This document shows, one piece after another, positions 23,401 to 34,123 of a stretch of 64,000 bases of DNA. Position 1 is the stretch's first letter. Each line of letters begins with the position of its first letter. The position numbers and the translations under genes were made by a program. The stretch lies in contig CM046335.1 in the NCBI GenBank assembly GCA_025403435.1, positions 8,312,103 through 8,376,102 on the forward strand. The letters are read 5' to 3'. The DNA is from Artocarpus heterophyllus. Lineage: Eukaryota; Streptophyta; Magnoliopsida; Rosales; Moraceae. The notes under the pieces were generated by a model. That model was not told the DNA's origin, made no database searches, and saw only the letters and a program-made list of their open reading frames with translations.

Positions 23401-26400
23401 GGTCATTTTTATGTGAATACACTCTTCAGTTTAGTTTTTCTGGCTGTGTCCGTTAACTGTTGATTGAAAAAGGTTCAGAACTTTGAATTCTAATGGCCCT
23501 TACCACGTTCTCACTTTGGAACTTGCTCATTGTGTATTCTTGAGCCAGAATGACTTGCTAATTGTGTAATCTTGAGCCATTCTGGATAAATACTGAGTGG
23601 TGATGAGCTGAACTTAAAATTTCTGAGATTTTTGAGCAGTGTATAGTTGAAGTAGATTAAGTGACCTTTAACCTTATCTTATTTCAGAATCTATGACTTG
23701 TGCATGAGAGATGATTCCTCATCTTTCATAGGAATGGAGCAGTGGCAGCAATTTCCTCATCTGCAGCAGTGGCAGCAATTTCCTCATCTGCAGCAGTGGC
23801 TTGGTCTTGCAGTTGCTGGTACTGTAGAGCTTGGGGCTATAGTAGAATCTCCAGTAATTCATACGGCTACTTCACTTGCCCCTCTAGGATGGAGTGGTAT
23901 ACCTGGTCAGAAGAACGGGGAACCGTTAAAGGTTGATATAACTGGGTTTGGATTGCATCTATGTAACATTGTTCATGCTCAAGTCAATGGTAAATGGTAA
24001 TGTCCTTTGCCACTCCTTTATGTTTTAGTTAATTGTTCATTTTTCATAAAATTTTTTGGCATATTGTGCTATATGGGTTGTATGATAAAAGAAATCGATC
24101 AAACTAGGGTGACTATGGATACAGGCATCTATCTCCTCGATTTATTTAGTTATTTAGTTTGGTTCCTAAGCATTGACGCATAATTGTTATCAAATTCATC
24201 TGATACCTTCGTATTTAAGATGATAAGATGATGACAATGAATCCATGTGAATTGGATATCATTATTAGATTTTATTGCGACTTTGGGGTATCCTTATCTT
24301 TAATACCTTATTTCTGTCTTATGGCTAGTAGAAGCAGATCACGCTAAGCATGCACAACCTTCTGAGATTAAGTTAATTTAGAATCTTAATATGCCAATCG
24401 CTCATCACTCATTCCACAGCGTGCTGTCGTATTGAGCCATGCTCATCGATTGCTTGCTATTCATAGAATGGCAATGACTTTCTCTGTGTGAGCTTTTACA
24501 ATTAATTGTAAAAATGTGCACTGTGCATATCTCTTTATTTATATTAGCAATTGCAGTAAATTATGAACATTAGATCGCTGTATTATGATCCATTTCATGC
24601 TTGACAACATTTTTTTCTCATGCAGGTGTTCGACTACAGTAGAATCATTCCCTTTAGCTCCAGCTTATGGGGTACAGCCAGAATTACAAAAAATGCAAGT
24701 CCTGGTCGGAGCTCCCCTGAGACGCCCACCAATGCATCAGACCTCAGCAGATGCATTTATGCATGTGTTTCCTTCTATTGATTCGGAAGCAACTAATCTT
24801 AGGGAAGTTAATTCAGGATCATGTCATGAGGAAAAATCAGTGCGTTCTGAAGGTTTGAGTGATTTTTTTGTATTCTGTACCAGTGATTTCACTAGAGTCT
24901 CCAAGGAGGTTCGCGTACGAACTCGTAGGGTGCGGTTACTTGGTCTTGAGGTATTGGTATTTCTAATTTTATTGTCGTAAGCACTATATCCGTAATTTGT
25001 TTTTCCATAGCGATTCATATGATTTATGGGCTGTGCAGGGAGCTGGTAAAACTTCTCTTCTTAAGGCGATATTGGCTCGAGGCAGATTAGCTACTTTTAC
25101 TAATATTGAGAATCTGCTTCCAGAGGCTGAGGCTCAAGAAGGTATATCTGGAGGCTTATGCTACTATGATTCAGACGGAGTAAATTTGCAGGTACTTAGA
25201 ATTCCTCTGATAGAATTGTTGTTTTAGTTGCTATATATATATATATATATTTATATACTTGATTGAACTCAACATTGCATATGTTATTTAATCAGTTTAG
25301 TTGTTCTACTTCTATCATGTTATATGTTAAGTGCACATATGGAATTTATCCGTACCTTTTTCCCTTTATTGTTCTACGATGTACCCCATAACGACCTTCC
25401 TTTTCTTTTACCCCATACTTTATCCTTCTGTACTTTTTTATATTTCTAAAATTTGTATTGCAGGAGTTGAATACAGAGGCCGCTTGTTTCAGAGATGAAC
25501 TGTGGACAGGCATTCGCGACCTTAATCGAAAAACTGACTTGATTATTCTTGTGCATAACCTGTCTCATAGAATACCTCGCTACTCAATTACATCACAGCA
25601 GAAGCCGGCCCTTTCACTTCTGCTAGATGAAGCTAAATCACTTGGCGTCCCTTGGATCCTTGCCATAACCAACAAATTTTCCGTCAGTGCGCATCAGCAA
25701 AAGGCGGCCATTGATGCCGTTATTCAGGCATATCAAGGATCTCCAAGCACCACAGGACTCGTTAACTCTTGTCCATATGTTATTCACACTGTTGCTACCG
25801 CTTCTCTGTCTTTAGGTGCTACCGATGCAAATTCTGATGGTATGATGGGAGCTCAAAGGCTTATTTATGCTCCATTTAAATTTGTTCAGAGGCCTTTCCA
25901 AAGAAAAGAGACCATTCTCCCAGTGGAGGGTGTCAACTCGCTTTGTCAACTGGTCCACCGTGTGTTAAGGACCCACGAGGAAGCCTCCTTAGAGGTAGAA
26001 AATATCTATCAAGTTTTCTCCCCATCATATTTTTGTGCTAATCAAATTTATTACGAAAGGATGAGAAAGAACCATATTTAGGAAGGGGTGAGCTTTAGAG
26101 AAAGCCTTGAAAGTCACATTTTATTACTGCTCTGATGCATTCGAGAACTGTCTTTTACCCTTACTGCTCTGTTTTATTGTTCAAGTCTTTGATATATTTC
26201 ATAGCTCTTTTGAATTGAAGTGCCCTTCATTTTTTTTTTTTCCTTTTTTATGAAGGAACTTTCTCGAGAAAGGCTTCTGGTGGAATTGGGGCGAGACCGT
26301 GGAAGGGCAATCAATGCAGGTAAAGACTCTGCAGAGAGAGCGAATTCTTTAACTGCTGCAGCTGTGGGGGCTTCCCTTGGGGCCGGTATTGGCATTGTCT

Positions 26401-26444
26401 TGGCCGTCGTCATGGGTGCTGCATCTGCTTTAAGGAAGCCATGA
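20468..26444 (+). CDS. Lipase class 3 / P-loop GTPase-like two-domain protein
   Basis: Predicted 1029 residues from 14 exons: 20468-20731, 20813-20922, 21193-21255, 21352-21550, 21742-21846, 21943-22073, 22185-22752, 22917-22982, 23090-23166, 23688-23996, 24626-24950, 25039-25191, 25464-25994, 26256-26444. Every join keeps phase and uses GT-AG. Residues about 90-330 form an alpha/beta-hydrolase lipase 3 domain: nucleophile Ser243 in GHSLGGA, a likely acid Asp310 in PEDLVPR and histidines at 322-323. Residues about 737-890 look like a GTP-binding domain: Walker A GLEGAGKTS (Lys743) and a degenerate G4 element TNKFS (860-861) lacking the usual Asp. The C-terminus ends in a glycine/alanine-rich hydrophobic helix. 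This matches a single conserved uncharacterised plant family. It would act on acyl lipids, perhaps at a membrane, with nucleotide control; substrate and site are not known. An exact 27-bp in-frame duplication lies in exon 10. Confidence 0.9.
23740..23793 (+). repeat. Exact in-frame 27-bp tandem duplication in lipase exon 10
   Basis: Two identical 27-bp units (23740-23766, 23767-23793) encode QWQQFPHLQ twice, residues about 546-554 and 555-563, followed by a third partial start (QW). Identity with no substitution suggests a recent event. The reading frame is kept. Confidence 0.95.
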
Positions 26445-27063
26445 GCTTTCCTACATTCTATAATTGGAATTTGGAGAGTCTGCTGTACAATTTTCTACTC
26501 TCATTGTCATTTTTAGTGGTCAATTGCCTTACACTAGCAGGGAACTAGCCATTGTATTCATTCTATTCATGTAAATTATTACTGGCAGAGGAGCATAAAT
26601 GTTAGAGAAAGCTGCTTTATGATAGGTAAAAATTCTCCCTTTCTGCAGATGTATAATAATAGCAACTAGTAAAATTCAAAATCAAATGTGGGATTCAAAT
26701 TGTTAAAAAGTCAGATCACCGGCATCATGTTAGACACTTGGTTTCATTTAAGCACCAATAGTTGTACGCTTCATTTGGCTCAAATATTTTTTACATGCTA
26801 TAATGTTTTGAACAAAAAAAATGATGCAAACTATTGGTTTGAACTTTTCTCCCAAACACAAGGGTAGATCATATTTTATACGAGCAGAGCAGCAATACAA
26901 ATAGTATAAGGTTTCAAAAGCACAAAATAATACCCTCTTTTACAATCGGGTACCAAATACGAAGTAAATATTGAGAAAAATTTACCCAAAAGCCTCAAAT
27001 GAACAAACACTTTAGCAGGGAAACTCTTTTATGTATAGTCCAAAACAGATCAAGCAGTGATCA
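26445..27063. other. Convergent intergenic region between lipase and Rab genes
   Basis: It must contain the 3' UTRs of both genes, which meet tail to tail. No reading frame or repeat stands out. A part near 26690-26860 is AT-rich and could hold a short transposon relic. Confidence 0.6.
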
Positions 27064-28090
27064 TCAAGAACAACATGAAATCCTACTTTTGTTGTCTGTT
27101 CCATCTTTAACCAGGCTTACACGGTTTACTGACAACTCAGCTTTATAAGACTCGGAATTTAGAGCTTTTCTGCTGATGTTATTGAAAATCTCCCTGATGA
27201 CCATCTCAAAAGCCGTTTGGACATTAGTAGATTCAAGCGCGGATGTCTCCATGAAGAACAACCCTTCTTCTTCTGCAAGACCTCTGCCTTCTTCCACACT
27301 CACATCTCTTATGTTCTCCAAATCACATTTGTTCCCCACCAACATCCTCGCCACTGTTGTATCGCAATGAGCTGCAAGATATCATTAACCAATTAGGCAT
27401 TCACTCATTGGAACAACTTTCCATTATTTTCTAGAGGCCTAAATTTGAACAAAAAAAAAAAAAAAACCCCCCAAAAAAGGAGACATTTTTGAGTAATTTA
27501 ACTATACCTTATTATCGACAAAAATTTATTAGCAACACATATTCGGTAGTATTTTCATCGGTAACATTGTGGGTAAGTTGGAGCTCTACTTAAATTTGCT
27601 TTGTTATAATACTTATCAGTTTATTGATCGGTATTACACTTAAACAAATTAAGTATTGCAAAAAACACAATAACCACGGTATGTTTATGATGTCCAAAAA
27701 CAGAAAATAAAGACAAGAACATATATTTATATTTTTTAATCTAGTAAGAGACTTACTAGAAAGCTCATCGAGCCAGCGCTTGACGCTGTCAAAGGTGGAC
27801 TTCCGACTGATATCGTAGACGACGAGGGCACCGACAGCGCCGCGATAGTAAGCGGAAGTGACGGCACGGAAGCGCTCTTGGCCGGCGGTGTCCCAGATCT
27901 GGGCCTTGACCTCCTTGCCGTCAATATCAACGACTTGGGTCTGGAACTCGACCCCGATGGTGGCCTTTGAGTTCTGGTCGAACTCGTTGCGAGCAAACCG
28001 TGAAAGCAGGTTCGACTTCCCGACAGCTGAGTCGCCTATAAGCACTATCTTGAACAAGTACTCCTCTCCTTCTTGCCCATTATCCGCCAT
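27064..28090 (-). CDS. Rab GTPase, RABA5 (Rab11-like) group
   Basis: Predicted 213 residues from two exons on the minus strand, 28090-27757 and 27371-27064, with a 385-bp GT-AG intron (27372-27756) in phase 1. All G motifs are present: GDSAVGKS (19-26), ATIGVEFQT in switch [15 protein letters not shown] (125-128) and ETSAL. The C-terminus SRISCCS carries the double cysteine for geranylgeranylation. The RabF-type residues and the sequence around the intron ([14 protein letters not shown]) fit RABA5c/ARA4-like plant proteins best. Such Rabs direct trans-Golgi/recycling endosome traffic to the plasma membrane and cell plate. An intron after the phosphate-binding exon is typical of plant RABA genes. 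Which RABA5 subtype it is cannot be decided without a tree. Confidence 0.95.
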
Positions 28091-29347
28091 TTTTGTTCTG
28101 CTGATGATGATCTTTTTTTTTCTTTTTTTTTTTTCCTTCTTTTCTGTGTGGGATTGTGAATTTGCGTGAGTGGGCTAAAGCAGGCTTTATGTGGAATTTT
28201 GTGTGTGTGGGGATCGGTGGAGGAAAGTGGCGTAGAGTGTAGACAGACTGACTGACTGCGTAATTGGCGGGTTATTGATAATTTTCTAGTGAATATAATT
28301 TTTTATTTTTTTTCCTTTCTTTACTGGGGTTTGACGCGTAGACTAAGACGCTGCACTTGAGATTGCATGCCGCGTTATTTATTTATTTATTTGTTTTTTT
28401 GGTTTCTTGAGGAAACCAAAAGAACCGTTAATTGGGTCCTTCTCCCGTGAGTCACACAGACAGAGCGCTTTAAACACCACCTGCGTTTTGTTCGAAGACA
28501 ACACTTGCTTCTCTTGGTATTTAAATACCAAAAACTTTTGAAAATTATACACGAAATACTCGCTAAAAGATTAAACTTTTTAGAAAACCAAAATTACACT
28601 TCTCAGTCTTAACTGCATACAATTTGAAGCATTATTAAACTAAAATACTAAATAAAATCAATCTTCAAAAGTTAAAATCTCTCAAAATAACCAAAATATT
28701 TGCTTAATTAAAAAATTTATTTGAACATCATCTTTTTTTAATTTTCAAGTCAATTCATATTTAAAATAACATTAATAAAAATTAATTGTTTCAGGAAATA
28801 TTTTAAGTATGATTTTGTAAACACATAAGTGTTTTGGGCATTTTAATAGTAGGAGAAAAAAAGTAAAATTTAAACAAAACATAAGAGGTATTTTGGATAT
28901 TTTTTAAGTAAAATATACTTTGTCATTCAAGTAGGGCATTTTTTCAAATCACTAGGGGGCTTTTTTTTTTCGTGGTTTTAAGGTTTTGAACTCAAATTCT
29001 CATACGAGCATGTGTTTGGAACAGAAAATTAGACACCAATTTCAAACTATAATTTGATATGTTAATCCAAAATTCCCCACAACCTCCTTGTTTTTAAAAT
29101 TTTGAACTCAGTTTTCAAATTACAATTTTCAAACTTCTCATTTAAAAAAAAATTCAAACCACTATATTTTAAACCCATGAACTAAATGAACACTCAATCT
29201 TGTCAAAAAAATCATATTTTTCTGCATATCTTACATCTAAAAATAGATTATCTATTACTAAGTTACTTTTTGAGTATCTACCAAAGAAATCTACAGATTA
29301 TGTAAACCATCAAAAACATCCTTTTGTGTTTTGACCCTTTTTTTTTT

Positions 29348-29848
29348 GGATATTTGGCATTATTGCCACATGAACTTGTAGTCTATTTGCAATTTGCCCC
29401 TTGAACTTTTAATTTTGACAAATTGTCCCCCTAAACTTACAAACTTGTGGCAAATCATCCTTATTAATAGGAATTTTAAGTTTTTGATTAGAATTAATAT
29501 CTGATTTTTACATGGATCATTAATTAAGAGTGTAAAAAGGTTTTTTCATATAAATGTTAACTCAAATTTATATTTAAATCAAAATAAATTCAAAATTTTT
29601 TATTTTGACAAAAACTTAATTAAAGATATTAACCACAATAAATGTGAGTCGAAATATATTAAAAATGACCATTCATGTTAATAATATATTTATGTGCAAA
29701 TTATATGTCAATTTTGATCAAAAAGCTATCAATGAGGGTGATTTGTTATAGATTTGTAAGTTTAAAGTATAACGTTATCAAAATTAAAAGTTCAGATCAC
29801 AAATTGTAAATGTGCGACGAGTTTAAAAGGTAATAAAATCAAATACCT
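29348..29848. mobile_element. Non-autonomous transposon with ~110-bp inverted arms
   Basis: The left arm (about 29348-29462) carries gtctatttgcaatttgcccc, ttgaacttttaattttgaca and cttacaaacttgtggcaaat. The right arm (about 29735-29848) carries the inverted versions: gatttgttatagatttgtaa, caaaattaaaagttcagatc, cacaaattgtaaatgtgcga. Long imperfect arms suggest a MULE-type MITE. A related but more degraded layout occurs at 56577-56930. Confidence 0.6.
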
Positions 29849-29962
29849 TTTTTTCCTTGAATGCAAAAACTCATTTTTTTTACAATGTGTATCCAAATTA
29901 AAAGAAAATCATCAATTACATACGTTAATTAAAAAAAAAACCTAAATTTGGGGAGTGTTACA

Positions 29963-29965
<3 letters not shown>

Positions 29966-29996
<31 letters not shown>
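29966..29996. repeat. GA dinucleotide microsatellite followed by poly-A
   Basis: About fifteen GA units run into about fifteen A residues ending near 30010. Confidence 0.95.
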
Positions 29997-30000
<4 letters not shown>

Positions 30001-31261
30001 AAAAAAAAAAGGTTTAGAACTTGGTCGCTGGAAGGACCATAATTACTCGCACCCTTGTATGTTTTGTTATTTGACAAAAGAAGGATCTTATTTGGTAGTA
30101 GTTCTTTTTGTTTTGTTTTCCGGGTAGGATTAAAGGATTAATAAGAAATGTGAGAGGGGAGATTAATGTTTTTTACAGAAAAACTCGCCGTTTTAACAAA
30201 TAAGGATGTTTTTGTATTTTTCATGATGCAAATTTGACTAAGAATTGTTAGAGGAGGGATTTTTTGTGTGTTTAAAAAGCATGAGGGGCACTCGCAGCAT
30301 TCTCAAAAATGTGTGGGAGAAAATCGCATTTTGATAAAATCTGTGGCACGTAATTAACCTTAAAGTAAATTATCTTTTTCTAAAAAAAAAAAAGTGATTT
30401 CTTTATTTTTTTGGATGTAAAGTATTTATTTGTCGACGAGCTTCATTTATGGATAGAGTTGAGTTGGTTGAGTCTTAAAATTAATCAGTTTCCCCAATTG
30501 AAGTTATGGCATGCCATTTTAATGAGATTTATTGAGATATTAGGACAGGTTGCGTCAGTTTGGTAGCAAAATAAATTATAATGTATCCAACCCAACAACA
30601 TTTTTCTTGATCTGTGTTTTTTAAGGGAATCTAATTTGTAAATTTCTCGTTAGTAAACCTTTTAGTAACAAAGAAAAATGTCCACTTTTCAATATTTGTC
30701 ATTATTTTTTCATTTTAAGATTTATTTTTTTTATGAAAAACTAGGAGCTAAAATCATCTTCAATGCAAGTGTCAATGTCAGTATTATATAAATAACATAT
30801 TTCATATGCTATTTTATTTTATGTTCTTATTTATAATGTTATTTAAAATATCAAATTTACCTTTTATCGTGATTATAATTTAACATTAAAAATGACATTG
30901 TATTACAAGGTGTTTTTGTCATTTATACGTCAATTTAGTATTGCATTAAAAATGTTCTAACATTAATAACTTCTTACAAGGCTGAGAACACTTTTACTGA
31001 AGTAGCATGAATGGTAAATGCATTTAAAAATTTACATTTACTTGAAGAAAGTAAGTTTCTTGATGACTTTATTTAATATGGACTAAATTTTGTTCATAGC
31101 ATTCACCTGCACAAAGATTTATGGCATGACCCAGTCCCATAACTTGCAAGGACTTAATGTATTTTCACTAGTGAAATACAATGCCTAGTAATTTTCTTGA
31201 CAAAAAAAAAGGGAAACTCAATCAAAAATCAAAGTGAACAAAAGTAAAAAAAATCCGTGTA

Positions 31262-31422
31262 GGGTGTTTGAGAACCAAATTCTAATATCAAAGTCTCAAT
31301 TGCTATAATATAAAACTCTCATATGTTATAGTATAATGTAAAAATATATTACAATATAAAGCTTTTATATACTATAATGTTTAAATTTTAACTTTAAATT
31401 CCAACTTAATTCTCAAACAATT
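31262..31422. mobile_element. MITE, TGTTTGAGAA family
   Basis: It begins GTGTTTGAGAACCAAATTC and ends ccaacttaattctcaaaca, inverted copies. The interior contains 'ataaaactctcatatgttat' and the reversed 'ataaagcttttatatactat'. Length is 161 bp. Confidence 0.65.
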
Positions 31423-32211
31423 ACAGAAATCCCTTCAAAAAACATAAGAAAAGTTGCTAAAATTGATGTGACATGTTTAGTGGTGAAATCAATACAAAGC
31501 CCTACTATAGAATTCTGAGTAAAGTAAATTCCTCAATCCAAACCAGATACATTTCACTCTTTTCTATATATTGAACTAGCGGCAGACTAGAGTGTGGACT
31601 CTAGAGCATTGTGCCAAAGCCAAAGACAGAGATGTAGGGACCAATACAAGGACCACCAACACTACTTGTGGTGCAGGATCAAACAAAGAAAAGAGATACA
31701 AAAATGTATAATTTAATCCTTTTATCAGTCAGTGTAATCCACTTGCATTTCTCTTACAAACTTAATTTTACTATCATTTTGGTAATCAGAAACATTCTGA
31801 ACAAAAAACTAGAACTAAGTTTAAGTTCAGTTTAAGCTAGATTGAGGTTTTCTTGATTCAAGTTCTCAGTGCTTGTATTATAGAAGTTCAAATTGAAAGA
31901 AAAAGTGTTAAAAGTTAAGATTAGTATACTCAACATCCCTATAAGCTATTTTTCGTGTTCGGAATTTTGTCCTGGATTTTGGTGAACTAGCATTAAGAAA
32001 GACCTCCAATCCAAGTCAAGAGAAAAAAAGACAAGTCAAGAACAGAAAGCAAACTAACATTCTCAAAGACTTTTTTTTTTTTTTTTCCTTCTACAGCAGT
32101 TGGCGCGTTAGTTGAATCACTGCATGGAAATTGGAATACAAGTATTTATATATTTAACCAAAAAGAAAAAAAAACTTCTAGAGCTCTTCAGAGCCAGCTT
32201 CAAAAAAGATA

Positions 32212-32362
32212 CTCGTTTGGTTTTATTCTCATAATTTTTAAAAATATTTTCGCACATTTTCGAGACAAAAATTTTAAAATATTCTCAACACAGTTCTTAA
32301 AAAATTCTCATTTTTCAAAACAAAAACATTTTTATATATTTTAAAAATAATACCAAATGACG
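32212..32362. mobile_element. Short MITE (CTCGTTTGGTTTTATTCTC end)
   Basis: The left end ctcgtttggttttattctc and the right end aaaataataccaaatgacg are approximate inverted copies enclosing an A/T-rich interior of about 110 bp. A reverse-oriented relative is at 6770-6856. Confidence 0.5.
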
Positions 32363-32955
32363 TTGAGTCTCACAATAAAACTGAATATAATCGCTCTTGC
32401 ATTTACTCATTTTGTTGTCCTATGAAGGTTTTCTTTCTTGTTTTATTGAATTAAAGTGAAAAAAATTCAATTGCACCATATATTCAATGCCATATACATT
32501 TGCATTGGTGGCTGCCTTATAGTTGATATTTTATGTTCCTTTCACTAGTAGTCAGGGATTATCCCGTTCAAAGGCAAATGTGCTGTCCTTTGACTGAGAA
32601 GGCTAAGCAAATAATTTTCAAGCAATTGATTAAGCACTTGTAAGTGGGAATTCACTAGTTTTTACTTTTTTCTTGGAATATCAAATTAATGAACTAAAAA
32701 AAGTTGACTAAGAAAACAGGAATAGGAGATTTTCTTCAAGTCTTGCCATGCATATGACTGTTTTTTCCCACTCATTATGGTTGTAGTGCGCCAACAAAGT
32801 CAGAAATATCCACAAAGTGCATTCCCACACGCACTAATACCGTGACCATCTAATTATCTATGACTTGATTGTCCACTACTTATGCTCATAAAAACAAGCC
32901 CCCTTTCATTAGATGAGCTACAACTGCTAACTAATTGTTAGCACAAAAAAGGAAA

Positions 32956-33741
32956 ATGAAGTTGTTACACAAAATTCTTCTCCTCTTCCTAGCTCTATGC
33001 ATTTTCAGTGCCGAATCCGCAGACCCTTTGGGGGATTTCTGTAACAAAGACACTGAAGTAAGTAATGGCAGCAAAATATTGTCCAACATCGACGGTTTGT
33101 TGCCCGAATTGGTTCTCAAGACCCCCTCAACTGGCTTTGTCACTGCCTTCTATGGTAATGGCAAAGACCGAGTCTACGGCTTGGCTCAATGCAGAGGCGA
33201 TGTGAGCACCGAAGACTGCTCGAGCTGCATCAAAGACGCAGCTGAGCAGATTCGAGCACGGTGTCCTAACGAAGTCGACGCGAGAATTTGGTATGACTAC
33301 TGCTTTCTAAGGTACAACAACAAGAGTAGTTTCATTGGACAAGTTGACACATCTTATGGTATATACTATTTCAACGTTGAGAATGTAAGTGATCCTGACA
33401 CCTTCAATGAACAACTTGGGGCTTTGATGGATCGGATTAAAAAAGAAGCCGTTGAGGCTAAGAATTATGACGGCCTTGGGAAAGGCAAGACCAAGATTTC
33501 ACCCTTTTTGACGCTGTATGCTTTGGTGCAATGCACAAGAGATTTGGCTCCGATAGATTGCGCTCAGTGTTTGGCCATTGCAGTGGGAAACTTTCCCAAC
33601 TTTTGTAAAGACAGAAAGGGTTGCCGAGTTCTTTATAGTAGTTGTTATGTTAGATATGAGCTCTATCCGTTTTTCTTCCCTCTTAGTCCAAACAATACCC
33701 TGGCTGCTCTTCAAACCGTCAAAATCATGGTAAAACCATAG
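32956..33741 (+). CDS. Cysteine-rich repeat secretory protein with two DUF26 (Gnk2) domains
   Basis: Single-exon gene of 261 residues from the ATG at 32956 (MKLLHKILLL). An in-frame ATG at 32935 would add seven residues (MLAQKRK); the later start gives the cleaner signal peptide, ending near SAESA. Two DUF26 domains follow, each with the C-x8-C-x2-C signature: CRGDVSTEDCSSC in the first and CTRDLAPIDCAQC in the second. Further cysteines are in IWYDYCFLRY and VLYSSCYVRY. There is no transmembrane helix or kinase, so it is a secreted protein of the CRRSP38/55 type rather than a receptor kinase. DUF26 proteins are apoplastic; some bind mannose and inhibit fungi (ginkbilobin-2), but function here is inferred only from the fold. 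It is convergent with the AsnRS gene, 383 bp downstream. Confidence 0.92.
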   Translation: MKLLHKILLLFLALCIFSAESADPLGDFCNKDTEVSNGSKILSNIDGLLPELVLKTPSTGFVTAFYGNGKDRVYGLAQCRGDVSTEDCSSCIKDAAEQIRARCPNEVDARIWYDYCFLRYNNKSSFIGQVDTSYGIYYFNVENVSDPDTFNEQLGALMDRIKKEAVEAKNYDGLGKGKTKISPFLTLYALVQCTRDLAPIDCAQCLAIAVGNFPNFCKDRKGCRVLYSSCYVRYELYPFFFPLSPNNTLAALQTVKIMVKP

Positions 33742-34123
33742 GTTTTTGCTTTCCGTGTGGGTTTATCCGTTTTCTTTTTTCGAGTGAGAATAAGTAAGTT
33801 TTCCCATAGGAAGATGTTGGACAAACTCTCTAGTCTTTATCTTCCTCGTTTGTGTGTATTTACTCAAGTTTGATGTGCTTCACCAACGTAAAAGAAAAGG
33901 TTGGAGCTTTAAATTTCTATCAATCTTATTATTCAGTATAACAAGTAAGATATTTACATGTTCCAAGTAGGATATAATTATTTTTTCTTTTCTTTTTCTG
34001 TCTCTTTTATTTTTTTTTTGTGCTATACATTTTCACATATTTTCCATTTTGGTCCTCAACTCATGGACTAGTGAATCTGGTTTTAGCATATGATGTTCTT
34101 CAAATTTTGTTCAAGAAACTTGA
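33742..34123. other. Convergent intergenic region, DUF26 and AsnRS 3' ends
   Basis: Only 382 bp separate the two stop codons, so the 3' UTRs may lie very close or overlap. The middle is T-rich. No other feature is visible. Confidence 0.6.

Larger units (their letters stand above)
28091..32934. other. Intergenic, AT-rich, with several DNA-transposon relics
   Basis: The first ~150 bp upstream of the Rab ATG are pyrimidine/purine-rich and probably 5' UTR. No other gene is seen. Listed separately: an inverted-repeat element (29348-29848), a GA microsatellite (29966-29996) and two MITEs (31262-31422, 32212-32362). The 32750-32900 part is the likely promoter of the DUF26 gene. Confidence 0.6.

Noticed and set aside
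27590..27756. Extension of the first Rab exon into downstream sequence
   Set aside because: This is intron 1. The GTAAGT donor at 27756 and the acceptor at 27372 restore the Rab sequence.
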